Counted from the first letter of the stretch, positions 42,306 to 50,986 are shown. The stretch: 64,000 bases of DNA from Kiritimatiellia bacterium (GCA_017403825.1 JAFRDO010000002.1:1-64000), one strand, 5' to 3'. Translations and numbers: made by a program. Notes: generated from the sequence alone by a model not told the origin.

Positions 42306-42436
42306 TGGTGGAAGGGGAAAAATTTCACCAGCCCCCTGAAGTGACTTTTGACGAGGCGGCAAAATATCTTAGGGAATGCGGAATCGCAGATGACATCAAC
42401 TGGGCTGGCTGGCCGGGTGAGATTTTTCTTTTGTAA
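42305..42436 (+). CDS. 43-codon ORF coupled to the ADP-ribosylglycohydrolase gene
   Basis: The ATG at 42305 overlaps the upstream TGA (TGATG), and the frame ends with TAA at 42434-42436. The product contains EVTFDEAAKYLRECGIADDI, a convincing amphipathic, protein-like segment, then GWPGEIFLL. I do not recognise it. It may be a real small protein made by coupled translation or the remnant of a longer gene. Confidence 0.45.
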   Translation: MVEGEKFHQPPEVTFDEAAKYLRECGIADDINWAGWPGEIFLL

Positions 42437-42583
42437 TCGTTGATGCTGCCGCCGAACGCAACGTTATTGGGTGGAGGCGGTGAGCTCAGCGATTTCATTC
42501 GCGACGCCGGGGAAGTCTGATTTTGCAAATGCAGCCGCTGCGGAAATTGCGGACTTGCGCGACTCGCAAGCGTTCGCCGTTTT

Positions 42584-42592
42584 TGATATAAT
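42584..42592 (+). promoter_or_regulatory. Extended -10 promoter of the histidine kinase gene
   Basis: TGA-TATAAT, hexamer 42587-42592, 39 nt before the ATG at 42632. The rest of the 42437-42631 gap shows no gene. Confidence 0.7.
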
Positions 42593-42631
42593 GCCCGCCA
42601 AACATCTCAAAAGAGAATTCAGACGTCGCCA

Positions 42632-44035
42632 ATGAAGAAGCTAGTCGCATTCGCCGTTTCCGTCGCGGCCGCCTTCGCGGCGTCCGGCGAGCGGACGCTT
42701 ACCATCGGCGAATACGCCGACGAAGTGCGCGGCAGGGTCGTCGAGAAGATATCGGAGGCGCTTGCCGGGGCTGGGCGTGTCGCCGAAGTCTCGGGCGTGG
42801 TGACGTTCGCCGCCGACGGGAGGTTCTTCCTGCAGAAGGACGACGACGGGCTTAAGGTGCTTGCGAGCGGAACGCTGCCCAAGGCTGGCGACGTGGTGAC
42901 GGTCGAAGGATCGCCTTCGCTGGAGGGTGGCCGCATCGTCTTCGTGGCGGCGAAATGGCATCGCACAGGATCTGCGCCGTTGCCCGCGCCGCGTCCCGTG
43001 TCGCTCGACGAGCTCATCTACGTCGGCGGCAGGAAGAAGGACGTCAACTGGCTTCGCGTTGCGCTGGCCGGACGCGTGATCGGAGTGACGGAGAACGGCT
43101 TCGCTATTAACGTCGGCGGCGTCCCGGTGAACGTCATGACCGACGACGCGCCAGACTTCCTCTCGGATGCCGACCTGACGCACCCGAAGGTGACGGTGAA
43201 AGGCGTGGTGGAGCTGATGCTTGACCAGTCGGCGCTTATCGGGCGGTCGAACTATGTCATGGGCGTGAAGATAAACGTGGCGGCGTCAGGCGACATGACG
43301 CTTGTGCCAGACCTCGCGTATCTCGCCCGTCGCCGCAGTCGCCTGGTTACGGCTATCTCGCTTGTTGCGGTCGTCGCGCTTGCTGTGGCGTTGCTTGCGG
43401 TCGCCGTAATCGTCGTGCGCCAGCGCCGCCGCCTGTTCCGCTCCCGCACCATCATAGCCGAGCGCCGGCGAATGGCGGACGATCTTCACGACACCATCGA
43501 ACAGCACCTTGTCGGGGCGGGAATGCTGCTGAAGCTGAACCGCATACAGGAAGCACAGGACGTGCTCGTCAGGGCGAAGCGCGAGATACGCGACGTCGTC
43601 TGGGGACTTAAGAACGACGACATGATGCGGCTGTCGCCGGCCGAGTTGCTCCACCGGCTGGCGCACGATGAGACCGCGAAGGGCATCTGCCGCGTGGAGG
43701 CCCGCATCGAGGGACTTCCGCCGAAGATGGACGCCGCGTCGATGAGAGACTTGAGCCTGATCGTCCGCGAAGCGATAGGCAACGCCGTCAAGCACGGCGG
43801 AGCGCGGAAGGTGGCGATATCTTCGGACGCCGCAGGCGAGGGAGGCTGGCTCCTTCGCATCGCCAACGACGGGACGCCGTTCGACCCCGATACCGCGCCA
43901 GGCGCCAAGGAAGGCCATTTCGGGCTGGAGGGCATGCGCCAGCGCGCGCGGCGGCTGGGCGCTACCGTGTCGTTCGCCAGGCGCAAGGGGGGTATGGTGC
44001 TGGAGCTTTCCCGTCCGGCGTCGCCGGCGAAGTGA
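42632..44035 (+). CDS. Orphan sensor histidine kinase (HisKA_3/NarL type) with OB-like periplasmic domain
   Basis: 467 residues. A signal peptide or first helix precedes a periplasmic region of about 215 residues with two OB-fold-like stretches (EVSGVVTFAADGRFFLQKDDDG and LAGRVIGVTENGFAINV). A membrane helix (about 230-255) follows. The HisKA_3 dimerisation segment has the phospho-acceptor in ADDLHDTIEQHLVGAG. The ATPase has REAIGNAVKHGG (N box) and GHFGLEGMRQRA (G box). No LuxR-type response regulator is adjacent; mazG follows under its own promoter. The signal is unknown. Confidence 0.88.
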   Translation: MKKLVAFAVSVAAAFAASGERTLTIGEYADEVRGRVVEKISEALAGAGRVAEVSGVVTFAADGRFFLQKDDDGLKVLASGTLPKAGDVVTVEGSPSLEGGRIVFVAAKWHRTGSAPLPAPRPVSLDELIYVGGRKKDVNWLRVALAGRVIGVTENGFAINVGGVPVNVMTDDAPDFLSDADLTHPKVTVKGVVELMLDQSALIGRSNYVMGVKINVAASGDMTLVPDLAYLARRRSRLVTAISLVAVVALAVALLAVAVIVVRQRRRLFRSRTIIAERRRMADDLHDTIEQHLVGAGMLLKLNRIQEAQDVLVRAKREIRDVVWGLKNDDMMRLSPAELLHRLAHDETAKGICRVEARIEGLPPKMDAASMRDLSLIVREAIGNAVKHGGARKVAISSDAAGEGGWLLRIANDGTPFDPDTAPGAKEGHFGLEGMRQRARRLGATVSFARRKGGMVLELSRPASPAK

Positions 44036-44047
44036 CGGCGGAGAATG

Positions 44048-44056
44048 TGATATAAT
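44048..44056 (+). promoter_or_regulatory. Leaderless extended -10 promoter of mazG
   Basis: TGA-TATAAT, hexamer 44051-44056, 8 nt before the mazG ATG at 44065. Confidence 0.8.
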
Positions 44057-44064
44057 TTCCAATC

Positions 44065-44880
44065 ATGAGCGGAATCGAAAGACTTCACGAGATTATGGTC
44101 CGGCTCCGGAATCCGGAGACGGGCTGCCCATGGGACCGCGAGCAGACGCTGGAGTCCCTGAAGCCATGCGTCCTTGAGGAGGCGTACGAGCTGCTTGCGG
44201 CGATGGACCGTCCGGAGGACAAGGCGAATCACATCGAGGAGCTGGGCGACGTGCTGCTGCAAGTCATGTTCCAGTCCGTCATGGCCGAGCAGGAGGGGCG
44301 CTTCACGTTTGATGACGTTGCCAACGCCATCGCCGACAAGCTCGTCCACCGCCACCCCCACGTCTTCGGAAACGTCGATGCGAAGGATTCCGCGACGGTG
44401 CTGCGCAACTGGGAGCAGATCAAGCAGCTCGAGCACAGGAAGGAGTCTCGGCATTCGGCGCTTGACGGCGTTCCGTTCGCGCTGCCAGCCTTGCTCAAGG
44501 CCCAGCGCACGCAGGAGAAGGCGGCGCGCGTCGGCTTCGACTGGAAGGATGCGGAGGGTCCGCTCGACAAGGTCCGCGAGGAGACGGCGGAGCTGGAGCG
44601 TGCCGCCGCAGAGCGCACCTCGAAGCGTCCGGCGGATTCGGAGCGCGTCAAGGAGGAGCTGGGCGACCTGCTCTTCAGCGTCTGCAACCTGGCGAGGCAT
44701 CTCGGCGTGGACGCGGAAAGCGCGCTGGAGGGCGCGAGCGTGAAGTTCGCCAGGCGATTCCGCGCGGTCGAGGCTGCGGCGAAGGCGCAGGGCCGCAGCA
44801 TGAAGGACATGACGCTTGCCGAGATGGACGCGCTGTGGGATGAGGCGAAGAGGAGCGGCTCCGCTTCCGATTTGTTATAA
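44065..44880 (+). CDS. mazG: Nucleoside triphosphate pyrophosphohydrolase MazG
   Basis: 271 residues with two MazG domains. The first has CPWDREQTLESL, LEEAYEL and EELGDVLLQVMF. The second has EETAELERA and EELGDLLFSVCNLARHLGVD, then KFARRF. It hydrolyses (d)NTPs to monophosphates, protecting the nucleotide pool and in E. coli lowering ppGpp under stress. Length and motif order match E. coli MazG. It is probably translated from a leaderless mRNA, and its stop codon lies inside the -10 box of the next tRNA. Confidence 0.95.
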   Translation: MSGIERLHEIMVRLRNPETGCPWDREQTLESLKPCVLEEAYELLAAMDRPEDKANHIEELGDVLLQVMFQSVMAEQEGRFTFDDVANAIADKLVHRHPHVFGNVDAKDSATVLRNWEQIKQLEHRKESRHSALDGVPFALPALLKAQRTQEKAARVGFDWKDAEGPLDKVREETAELERAAAERTSKRPADSERVKEELGDLLFSVCNLARHLGVDAESALEGASVKFARRFRAVEAAAKAQGRSMKDMTLAEMDALWDEAKRSGSASDLL

Positions 44881-44881
44881 T
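44873..44881 (+). promoter_or_regulatory. tRNA-Leu -10 box overlapping the mazG stop codon
   Basis: TATAAT at 44876-44881 includes the TAA stop of mazG (44878-44880). It is preceded by TTG at 44873-44875. The tRNA starts at 44894, 12 nt downstream, which is close. Confidence 0.6.
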
Positions 44882-44893
44882 ACCCTAGCCTTG

Positions 44894-44981
44894 GCCAGAG
44901 TGGTGGAATGGCAGACACCGGGGACTTAAAATCCCCTGCGGAGTTTCCCGCGTGCGGGTTCGAGTCCCGCCTCTGGCACCA
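44894..44981 (+). tRNA. tRNA-Leu (TAA)
   Basis: Class II tRNA: acceptor GCCAGAG/CTCTGGC, anticodon arm GGGGA-CTTAAAA-TCCCC, long variable arm, encoded ACCA. It reads UUA/UUG. Confidence 0.96.
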
Positions 44982-45009
44982 CGGGCGTTCGCCCAACCGC
45001 CCGGTTTTG

Positions 45010-45018
45010 TGCTATAAT
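45010..45018 (+). promoter_or_regulatory. Extended -10 promoter of serA
   Basis: TGC-TATAAT, hexamer 45013-45018. The predicted transcription start falls on the first base of the hairpin at 45025. Confidence 0.75.
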
Positions 45019-45024
45019 ATCCGT

Positions 45025-45044
45025 CACCGTCATGCGTGACGGTG
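45025..45044 (+). promoter_or_regulatory. Hairpin at the 5' end of the serA leader
   Basis: CACCGTCA (45025-45032) and TGACGGTG (45037-45044) form a perfect 8-bp stem with a TGCG loop. It starts at the predicted +1 and ends 39 nt before the ATG. It may stabilise the mRNA 5' end or, as DNA, be a palindromic operator. Confidence 0.65.
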
Positions 45045-45083
45045 AAATTCCATGATAAACTCTACGGAAGAAAGAAGGAAAAG

Positions 45084-46250
45084 ATGAACTACAAGTACAA
45101 CTGCCTCAATCCGATTGCGGATTGCGGACTCGGTAACCTGCCGGACAACTACGTCCGCACCGAGAAGTTCGAGGAAGCCGACGCCGTGTTCGTGCGTTCG
45201 GCGAAGATGGACGAGCTGACCCCTGGGGCGAAACTCCTTGCGGTCGCGCGCGCCGGCGCGGGAGTGAACAACATTCCGCACGCCGAATACGCGAAGAAGG
45301 GGATCGTAGTGTTCAACACGCCCGGCGCGAACGCCAACGGCGTGAAGGAACTGGTGATCGCTGGCATGCTGCTCGCCAGCCGCGACATCGTGGGCGGCAT
45401 CGAATGGGTCAAGGAGAACGCCGCCGACGCGGCGATAGGCAAGTCCGCCGAGAAGGCGAAGAAGGCGTTCGCCGGCACGGAGATACAGGGCAAGCGCCTC
45501 GGCGTCATCGGTCTCGGCGCCATCGGACAGAAGGTCGCCAACGCCGCGGTCGGCCTTGGCATGGAAGTGTTCGGCTACGACCCCTACCTGTCGGTCGACG
45601 CCGCATGGAACCTTTCCCGCGCCGTCAAGCATTGCAAGAACGTCGAGGCGATCTACCGCGCCTGCGACTACATCACGATCCACGTTCCGGCGCTGGATTC
45701 GACGAAGGGCATGATCAACGCCGAGGCCATCGCCATGATGAAGACCGGCGTAATCATCATCAACGCGGCGCGTGACGCGCTCGTGAACGAGAAGGACATG
45801 CTCGAGGCGCTTGAGGCGGGCAAGGTGCGCCGCTACGTCTCGGACTTTCCGAACGCGACGACCGCCGGCAAGAAGGGGTGCATCGTGATCCCGCACCTCG
45901 GGGCGTCCACCGCTGAGGCCGAAGACAACTGCGCGGTCATGGCGGTCAAGGAGATGCGCGATTATCTGGAGAACGGCAACATCGTCAATTCGGTGAACTA
46001 TCCGGCGTGCTCGCTCGGGGTGCCGACGAGGGCTGGCCGCGTTGCGATCTGCCACAAGAACGAGGCGAACATGATTGGTACGTTCACGTCGATCCTCGGC
46101 AACGCCAAGGTCAACATCGACGCCATCGCGAACAAGAGCCGCGGCGACTTCGCCTATACGCTGATCGACACCGACTCGGCGATTCCTGATGACGTCGTGA
46201 AGGCGCTTGCCGCGTCCGATGCGGTAATCCGCGTGCGCGTCGTGCGCTAG
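45084..46250 (+). CDS. serA: D-3-phosphoglycerate dehydrogenase-like protein with ACT domain
   Basis: 388 residues. NAD-binding motif GVIGLGAIGQKVA, substrate-site VARAGAGVNNI, the catalytic region with INAARDALVNE and the histidine in IPHLGASTAEAE. The last 70 residues form an ACT-type regulatory domain (NMIGTFTSILGNAKVNIDAI). It should oxidise 3-phosphoglycerate in the first step of serine synthesis. ATG at 45084 follows AAGAAGGAAAAG; a longer frame upstream would run through the hairpin leader and is rejected. Confidence 0.9.
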   Translation: MNYKYNCLNPIADCGLGNLPDNYVRTEKFEEADAVFVRSAKMDELTPGAKLLAVARAGAGVNNIPHAEYAKKGIVVFNTPGANANGVKELVIAGMLLASRDIVGGIEWVKENAADAAIGKSAEKAKKAFAGTEIQGKRLGVIGLGAIGQKVANAAVGLGMEVFGYDPYLSVDAAWNLSRAVKHCKNVEAIYRACDYITIHVPALDSTKGMINAEAIAMMKTGVIIINAARDALVNEKDMLEALEAGKVRRYVSDFPNATTAGKKGCIVIPHLGASTAEAEDNCAVMAVKEMRDYLENGNIVNSVNYPACSLGVPTRAGRVAICHKNEANMIGTFTSILGNAKVNIDAIANKSRGDFAYTLIDTDSAIPDDVVKALAASDAVIRVRVVR

Positions 46251-46287
46251 TTCCCGCAGAAGAGGCCGCAGTTCCGACTCGGACGGC

Positions 46288-47952
46288 ATGACACGGGAAG
46301 AGATCGAGTTACGCGCGGCGCAAATCCCTGCCGAGGAGCGTCCCGTACCGCAGTCGCGGCTGTCGGGACTGGGCGACTTCCTCGGCATATACGGCGGAGA
46401 GCACATCGCGGCGACGGAGTTCGTCATCGGCGCGCTGCTGGTGACGTGGGGCGTGCGGGCGAAGGAGCTTTTGCTCGGGCTTGTCGTCGGCAACCTGCTT
46501 GCGACGTGCATGTATGCGTTCTGCACGGCCCCGATCGCCGTCGACACGCGGCTGTCGCTCTTCGCCTACCTGCGCAAGGCGACGGGCCCGTGGTTCCAGC
46601 GCGCCTACAACGCGGCGTGGGGCGTGACGTCCATCTTCTACGCGGCGGCGATGACGGCCATCGCCTCGACGTCGGTCAAGGAGGTGTTCGGACTTCCCGT
46701 CCAGCTGGAATGGTATCCGACGAGCGCGGGCTCGGTCGTCCTGACGCTGGCGCTCGCGGCGGTGACGGTGTTCGTTGCGGCGTACGGCTTCAAGGGTGTG
46801 GCGAGGTTCTCCTCTATCTGCGCTCCGTGGATGATCGTGATGTTCTTCTGCGGCGCGGCGGTGTCGCTTCCGGCCCTTTGCAGCGCGACGGGATTCGGCG
46901 AGGTCGACGGCGTTGGTGGCCTTATGCGCCTCATCGAGTCGCACGTCTTCACTGGCAATGTGCCGGAGGGGCAGCCGCATCTCACGTGGATTCACGTTGC
47001 GGCATTTGCGTGGATGTGCAACCTTGCCTATCATGCGGGGCTGAACGACATGTCGATATTCCGCTATGCGAAGCGCAGGTGCTACGGTTGGGTCGGGATA
47101 TACGGCATGTTCATCGGGCACTTCTTCGCCTGGACATGCGCCGGAATCATGGGCGCGACTGCCGCCGCGCTGATCGGCAAGGATCTCACGCAGCTCGATT
47201 CGGGTGCGGTTGCCGGCACGGTGCTCGGCTGGATGGGTCTTTTGGCGGTTGTGGCGGCGGGCTGGACGACGGCGACGCCGAACATTTATCGCGCCGCGCT
47301 CTCGTTCGCGACGTTCGCGCCGAAGGCTTCGTTGCGTAAGCTCTCGTTCGCCGTGGGCGCGGTGATTGCAGTCTGCGCTTGCTTCCCCGCGATGATGCGC
47401 ATCGACAAGCTCGTAAATGCCGTAGTGCTTGTTCTGCCGTCTGTCGGCGCGATCTGCCTGGTCGAGCATTGGCTCTTTCCGCGCATTGGGTTCGTCCGCT
47501 ACTGGAACCTCTATCGCGGACGCAAGGTGAATCCGGCGGCACTGGCGGCGTGGCTTGTCTCGGCGGTGTTCGTGGCCGTTGCGCTGAAGTGCGGCTGGAT
47601 GCACCCGTTTTTCCTTTTCCTGCCAACGTTTCTCCTTGCCGGTGCCGCATACGCCGTCTTTGCCGGTCTTTGCGGAGCGGGCAAGCCGATTCCAGATGCC
47701 GTGCGTCGCGACGTGGACGCCGTAGAAGCACGCATCGCCGAACTTGCGGAGCAGGCCGTGCCGCCGCCGGCGCGTTCGGCGAGCGCGCCAGTGCGCCGCC
47801 TGCCTGTTTTCGGTGTCCTGGCGGCGGTGATGCTGGCGCTGCTCGCATTGCTGTCGATAGTCGCTCCGCAGAGTTTCAAGGGCGCGTCCATAGCATGCAC
47901 AGCGCTCTACTTCGCGTTCGCTTCGGTCGCAGCCGCCTTCCGGCGCGATTAG
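46288..47952 (+). CDS. NCS1-family nucleobase-type permease
   Basis: 554 residues with about twelve hydrophobic segments (GIYGGEHIAATEFVIGALLVTWG near the start, HVAAFAWMCNLAYHAGLNDMSIFRYAK in the middle). The layout resembles purine/cytosine permeases of the NCS1 family. There is a soluble proline/alanine-rich linker near 490-510 before a last pair of helices, which is unusual. The substrate is not predictable. It lies 37 nt after serA and may be co-transcribed. Confidence 0.7.
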   Translation: MTREEIELRAAQIPAEERPVPQSRLSGLGDFLGIYGGEHIAATEFVIGALLVTWGVRAKELLLGLVVGNLLATCMYAFCTAPIAVDTRLSLFAYLRKATGPWFQRAYNAAWGVTSIFYAAAMTAIASTSVKEVFGLPVQLEWYPTSAGSVVLTLALAAVTVFVAAYGFKGVARFSSICAPWMIVMFFCGAAVSLPALCSATGFGEVDGVGGLMRLIESHVFTGNVPEGQPHLTWIHVAAFAWMCNLAYHAGLNDMSIFRYAKRRCYGWVGIYGMFIGHFFAWTCAGIMGATAAALIGKDLTQLDSGAVAGTVLGWMGLLAVVAAGWTTATPNIYRAALSFATFAPKASLRKLSFAVGAVIAVCACFPAMMRIDKLVNAVVLVLPSVGAICLVEHWLFPRIGFVRYWNLYRGRKVNPAALAAWLVSAVFVAVALKCGWMHPFFLFLPTFLLAGAAYAVFAGLCGAGKPIPDAVRRDVDAVEARIAELAEQAVPPPARSASAPVRRLPVFGVLAAVMLALLALLSIVAPQSFKGASIACTALYFAFASVAAAFRRD

Positions 47953-47970
47953 TTTCCTTGCTTTCAGCGT

Positions 47971-48000
47971 TTGACGGGTAGACGGGGAAGATGATACAAT
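47971..48000 (+). promoter_or_regulatory. Promoter of the FGE-fold gene cluster
   Basis: TTGACG at 47971-47976, 18-nt spacer, TGA-TACAAT with the hexamer at 47995-48000. First ATG at 48039. Confidence 0.7.
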
Positions 48001-48038
48001 ATCCCCGTAAGCTAGAGGATAGGGAAAGGAACATCGTT

Positions 48039-48302
48039 ATGCGAACATTGCTTCTGTGCTTGTCACTGTGTCTTGCCGTCGGTGCGAGTTTCGGTGCCTA
48101 CGAGTACATCATCTCCGGTTATCCGGCGGCGAATCCGTCCAATGCGGTGACCGTATCGGTCGGAACGGTCAATGCGCAGACAGCCGGCAAACTCGCTCTG
48201 GCATCTGCGCTTGAGACTCGCTATCGTACGTTCTCCCCGTCGGGCGCATGGAATTCCATGTTTTACCGGTCGAGGGTGGGTGCCGTCATCATCGTCCGCT
48301 GA
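48039..48302 (+). CDS. Small secreted protein of unknown function
   Basis: 87 residues with a clear signal peptide (RTLLLCLSLCLAVGASFG) and GGGAAAGGA as ribosome binding site. The mature part of about 70 residues (AYEYIISGYPAANPSN...) has no recognised family. It precedes the first FGE-fold gene by 26 nt and shares its promoter. Confidence 0.6.
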   Translation: MRTLLLCLSLCLAVGASFGAYEYIISGYPAANPSNAVTVSVGTVNAQTAGKLALASALETRYRTFSPSGAWNSMFYRSRVGAVIIVR

Positions 48303-48328
48303 CCGTCGGCAACTGGAAAGGATTGAAC

Positions 48329-49636
48329 ATGAAAACACTGCTTGCCGCAACCGCCGCGTTCGCCGTCGCGTCAGCTTTCGCACTGCCGCGCGCCGAGGTC
48401 GTTTCGTTCAGCCAGAGCGGCCCGACCGTCACGATCACCTACACGCTTTCCGAATCGCCGGCCATCGTCACCGTTGACATCCAGACTAACGTCACGGGCG
48501 ACGTGTGGTCGTCAATCGGCGGCGAAAACATCGTCACCGGCATCTCCGCCGACAGCGACGTGTTCAGAAGGGTCACGGGAGCCGGGTCGCACACGATAAA
48601 GTGGACGCCTAACCGCGCGTGGGCGGACCACAACCAGGTCGCCAACAAGACGCGTGCCGTCGTCAAGGCGTGGTCGCTCGCCAACCCGCCGGACTACATG
48701 GCGGTGGACATCACGGAACACGCCAATCCCAATACGCAGCGCTATTACCAGAGCGTCGATTTCGTGCCGGGCGGCGTCACCAGCTGCCCGACGTACCGCA
48801 CGTCGATGCTGCTGATGCGCCGCATCCACGCCCGCAACAAGACGTTCGACATGGGCAGCGTCGGCGAATATTGGCGCAATGCAGATCAAGAGCGGACGAA
48901 TCCGGTGACGCTCACGAACGACTACTACATTGGCGTCTTTGAGGTGACGCAGGCGCAGTGGTACCTCATCAAGGGCGACTGGCCGTCCGGCTGGAGCAAT
49001 GCCGCCTATCGCGAGATGCGTCCGGTCGGCAAGGTCTCGTACTGTGATATCCGCATGTGGACGGACAACAAGTATTATGCCGCGATGGACTTTCCGAACC
49101 CGCCGTATGAAGGCTCGTTCCTCTACAAGCTCAACGAGCGCACAGGCATCAATTTCGACCTTCCCGGCGAGGCGCAGTGGGAGTTCGCCTGTCGCGCCGG
49201 ACATGGAGAAGGGGAATGGGGCAACGGCGCGAAGTACGATTATCTCGGCACGGTCGCCACCGCACCCATCAGTTTGGGCATAGGTCGCACTGCGGCGAAT
49301 GTGGGTAGCGGCTCAGGTCCAGAAGCTGGGCCGGCAATCTGCGGCTCCTATCCGCCGAACGACTGGGGACTCTACGACATGCACGGAAACCTCTCCGAAT
49401 GGTGTCTAGATTGGTTTGTGGCGGGTGTCAATCTCGATTATCAAGTCAATATCAACCCCGCCAATCCGGCCAAGCGTCTCTCCGACAATGAAGACGGCTC
49501 GGCGAAGGTACGGCGCGGCGGCAGTTATAATCATTCAATCGACGCGGCGCGATCGGCCGCCCGCAACAAGGATGGAGCCGCGACGCGCTGGGATCCGATC
49601 GGCTTCCGCGTCGTCTGCCCTGTTGAAGCGAACTGA
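48329..49636 (+). CDS. Secreted FGE-sulfatase-fold protein with Ig-like N-terminal domain (paralogue 1)
   Basis: 435 residues. It has a signal peptide, then about 110 residues of Ig-like strands (TVTITYTLSESPAIVTVDIQ). An FGE/SUMF1-type domain follows, with YYIGVFEVTQAQW, FDLPGEAQWEFACRAG, DWGLYDMHGNLSEWCLD, KVRRGGSYNHS and GFRVVCPVE. In true formylglycine-generating enzymes a Cys pair follows the RGGS motif; here it is RGGSYNHSIDAARSAAR, with no Cys. This suggests a non-catalytic C-type-lectin-like binding protein. It is the first of three tandem paralogues. Confidence 0.85.
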   Translation: MKTLLAATAAFAVASAFALPRAEVVSFSQSGPTVTITYTLSESPAIVTVDIQTNVTGDVWSSIGGENIVTGISADSDVFRRVTGAGSHTIKWTPNRAWADHNQVANKTRAVVKAWSLANPPDYMAVDITEHANPNTQRYYQSVDFVPGGVTSCPTYRTSMLLMRRIHARNKTFDMGSVGEYWRNADQERTNPVTLTNDYYIGVFEVTQAQWYLIKGDWPSGWSNAAYREMRPVGKVSYCDIRMWTDNKYYAAMDFPNPPYEGSFLYKLNERTGINFDLPGEAQWEFACRAGHGEGEWGNGAKYDYLGTVATAPISLGIGRTAANVGSGSGPEAGPAICGSYPPNDWGLYDMHGNLSEWCLDWFVAGVNLDYQVNINPANPAKRLSDNEDGSAKVRRGGSYNHSIDAARSAARNKDGAATRWDPIGFRVVCPVEAN

Positions 49637-49668
49637 AACAGAAAAGGCACTTTTTAGAAAGGAACACC

Positions 49669-50986
49669 ATGAGAACGCAAGTCTTCCTGTTTGCAGCATT
49701 TGCCGCAGTTGTGGCAATAGCCGATCCTCAGCCGACGGCATCCATCACCTCCAGCACTATTGCGGATGACGTTCTGACAGTTACCTATACGCTTGCCAAT
49801 GGCCCTGCGGTCATCACGTTCGACATCTTGACGAACGGTGCGAGCGGCGTTTCCATCGGCGGTGAAGCCGTCGTGTCAGGCATCCTTCATGGAAGCGACG
49901 TCTGGATGAAGGTGTCTGGCGAAGGGCCTCATACGATCAAGTGGCGAATGGACGCCTGGGATGGGAACGCGGACATTACCGCCGTCGTTACGGCATGGCC
50001 GCTTGACAACCCGCCTGACTATATGGTTGCCGACATCTCCTACTATGCATACGATCAGACGAATGCGCAGCGGTATTATCCCAGCGCGGACTTTGTGCCT
50101 GGCGGCGTTCTCGGCAACGTGCGCTATCGGCAGACGGCGCTTCTGATGCGCAAGATCATGGCCAAGGGAATCAAATGGACGATGGGCGGTACTTCCTCCA
50201 CCCGCTATGTCACCTTGACGAACAACTACTACATGGGCGTCTTTGAGGTGACGAAAGCACAGTGGGCGCAGGTCATGGGCGGCTACCGTGAGAAGTCCGA
50301 TTCTCATAGCAATAACTTTGCATTCACCAATCTCTTCTACCGCGAGATGCGTCCGCTTGAGATTGTCGCCTATAATGAGATCCGCACGTCGGGCAGCCGT
50401 GCAACCTACAATGCCGCAAACGACTTCCCCAACCCCCCCGCACGGCAGTTCGTTCCTTGGTGTCGTGAGGTATCGTACGCATCTTGACTTCGACCTTCCG
50501 GGCGAGGCGCAGTGGGAGTTCGCCGCCTTTGCTGGACATGGCGCAGGATACTGGGGTAACGGAGATGACGATTCGGATGCGAATCTGATGGCTTTGGGGC
50601 GTTTCACAAGCAATGGAGGTGGAGCGTCTGGTACGGCAAACTACAATTGCGGACCTGAAAGCGGCACGGCCATTTGCGGTTCGTATGCGCCGAATGATTG
50701 GGGCCTCTATGATATGCACGGCAACGTGAACGAGTTCTGCCTTGATTGGTACACCGGAACGGACTCTGCCCTCAAAAGCCTTGACTATCGTGTAAACATC
50801 GATACTTCCGATCCGTCAAAGCTGCTGTATCCTTCCGGCACGAGCGGCAGCGCCAAGGTCAAGAGGGGTGGAGCGTGGTATCAAAACGCCAATGCATGCA
50901 AGCATGATTCACGCAACAGCGAAGGAAATGCCACGCAGTGGCATAACAACGGTTTCCGCGTGATGTGCCCTGTAGAGGTTCCGTAA
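49669..50986 (+). pseudogene. FGE-fold paralogue 2, frameshifted at a C7 tract (possibly phase-variable)
   Basis: The ATG at 49669 starts a signal peptide, Ig-like domain and the first half of the FGE fold (NNYYMGVFEVTKAQWAQVMGG). The frame then derails at seven Cs (50433-50439) and stops at 50485-50487. Removing one C restores DFPNPPHGSSFLG, as in paralogue 3, and the frame continues through LDFDLPGEAQWEF, DWGLYDMHGNVNEFCLD and RGGAWYQN to 50986. A single-base lesion in a homopolymer could be phase variation, a recent mutation or a sequencing error. The site corresponding to the FGE Cys pair reads NACKHDSR, with only one Cys. Confidence 0.85.
50433..50439 (+). repeat. C7 homopolymer tract at the frameshift
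   Basis: Seven consecutive Cs. The intact frame would need six (or nine), so slippage here would switch the full-length product on and off. Confidence 0.9.
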
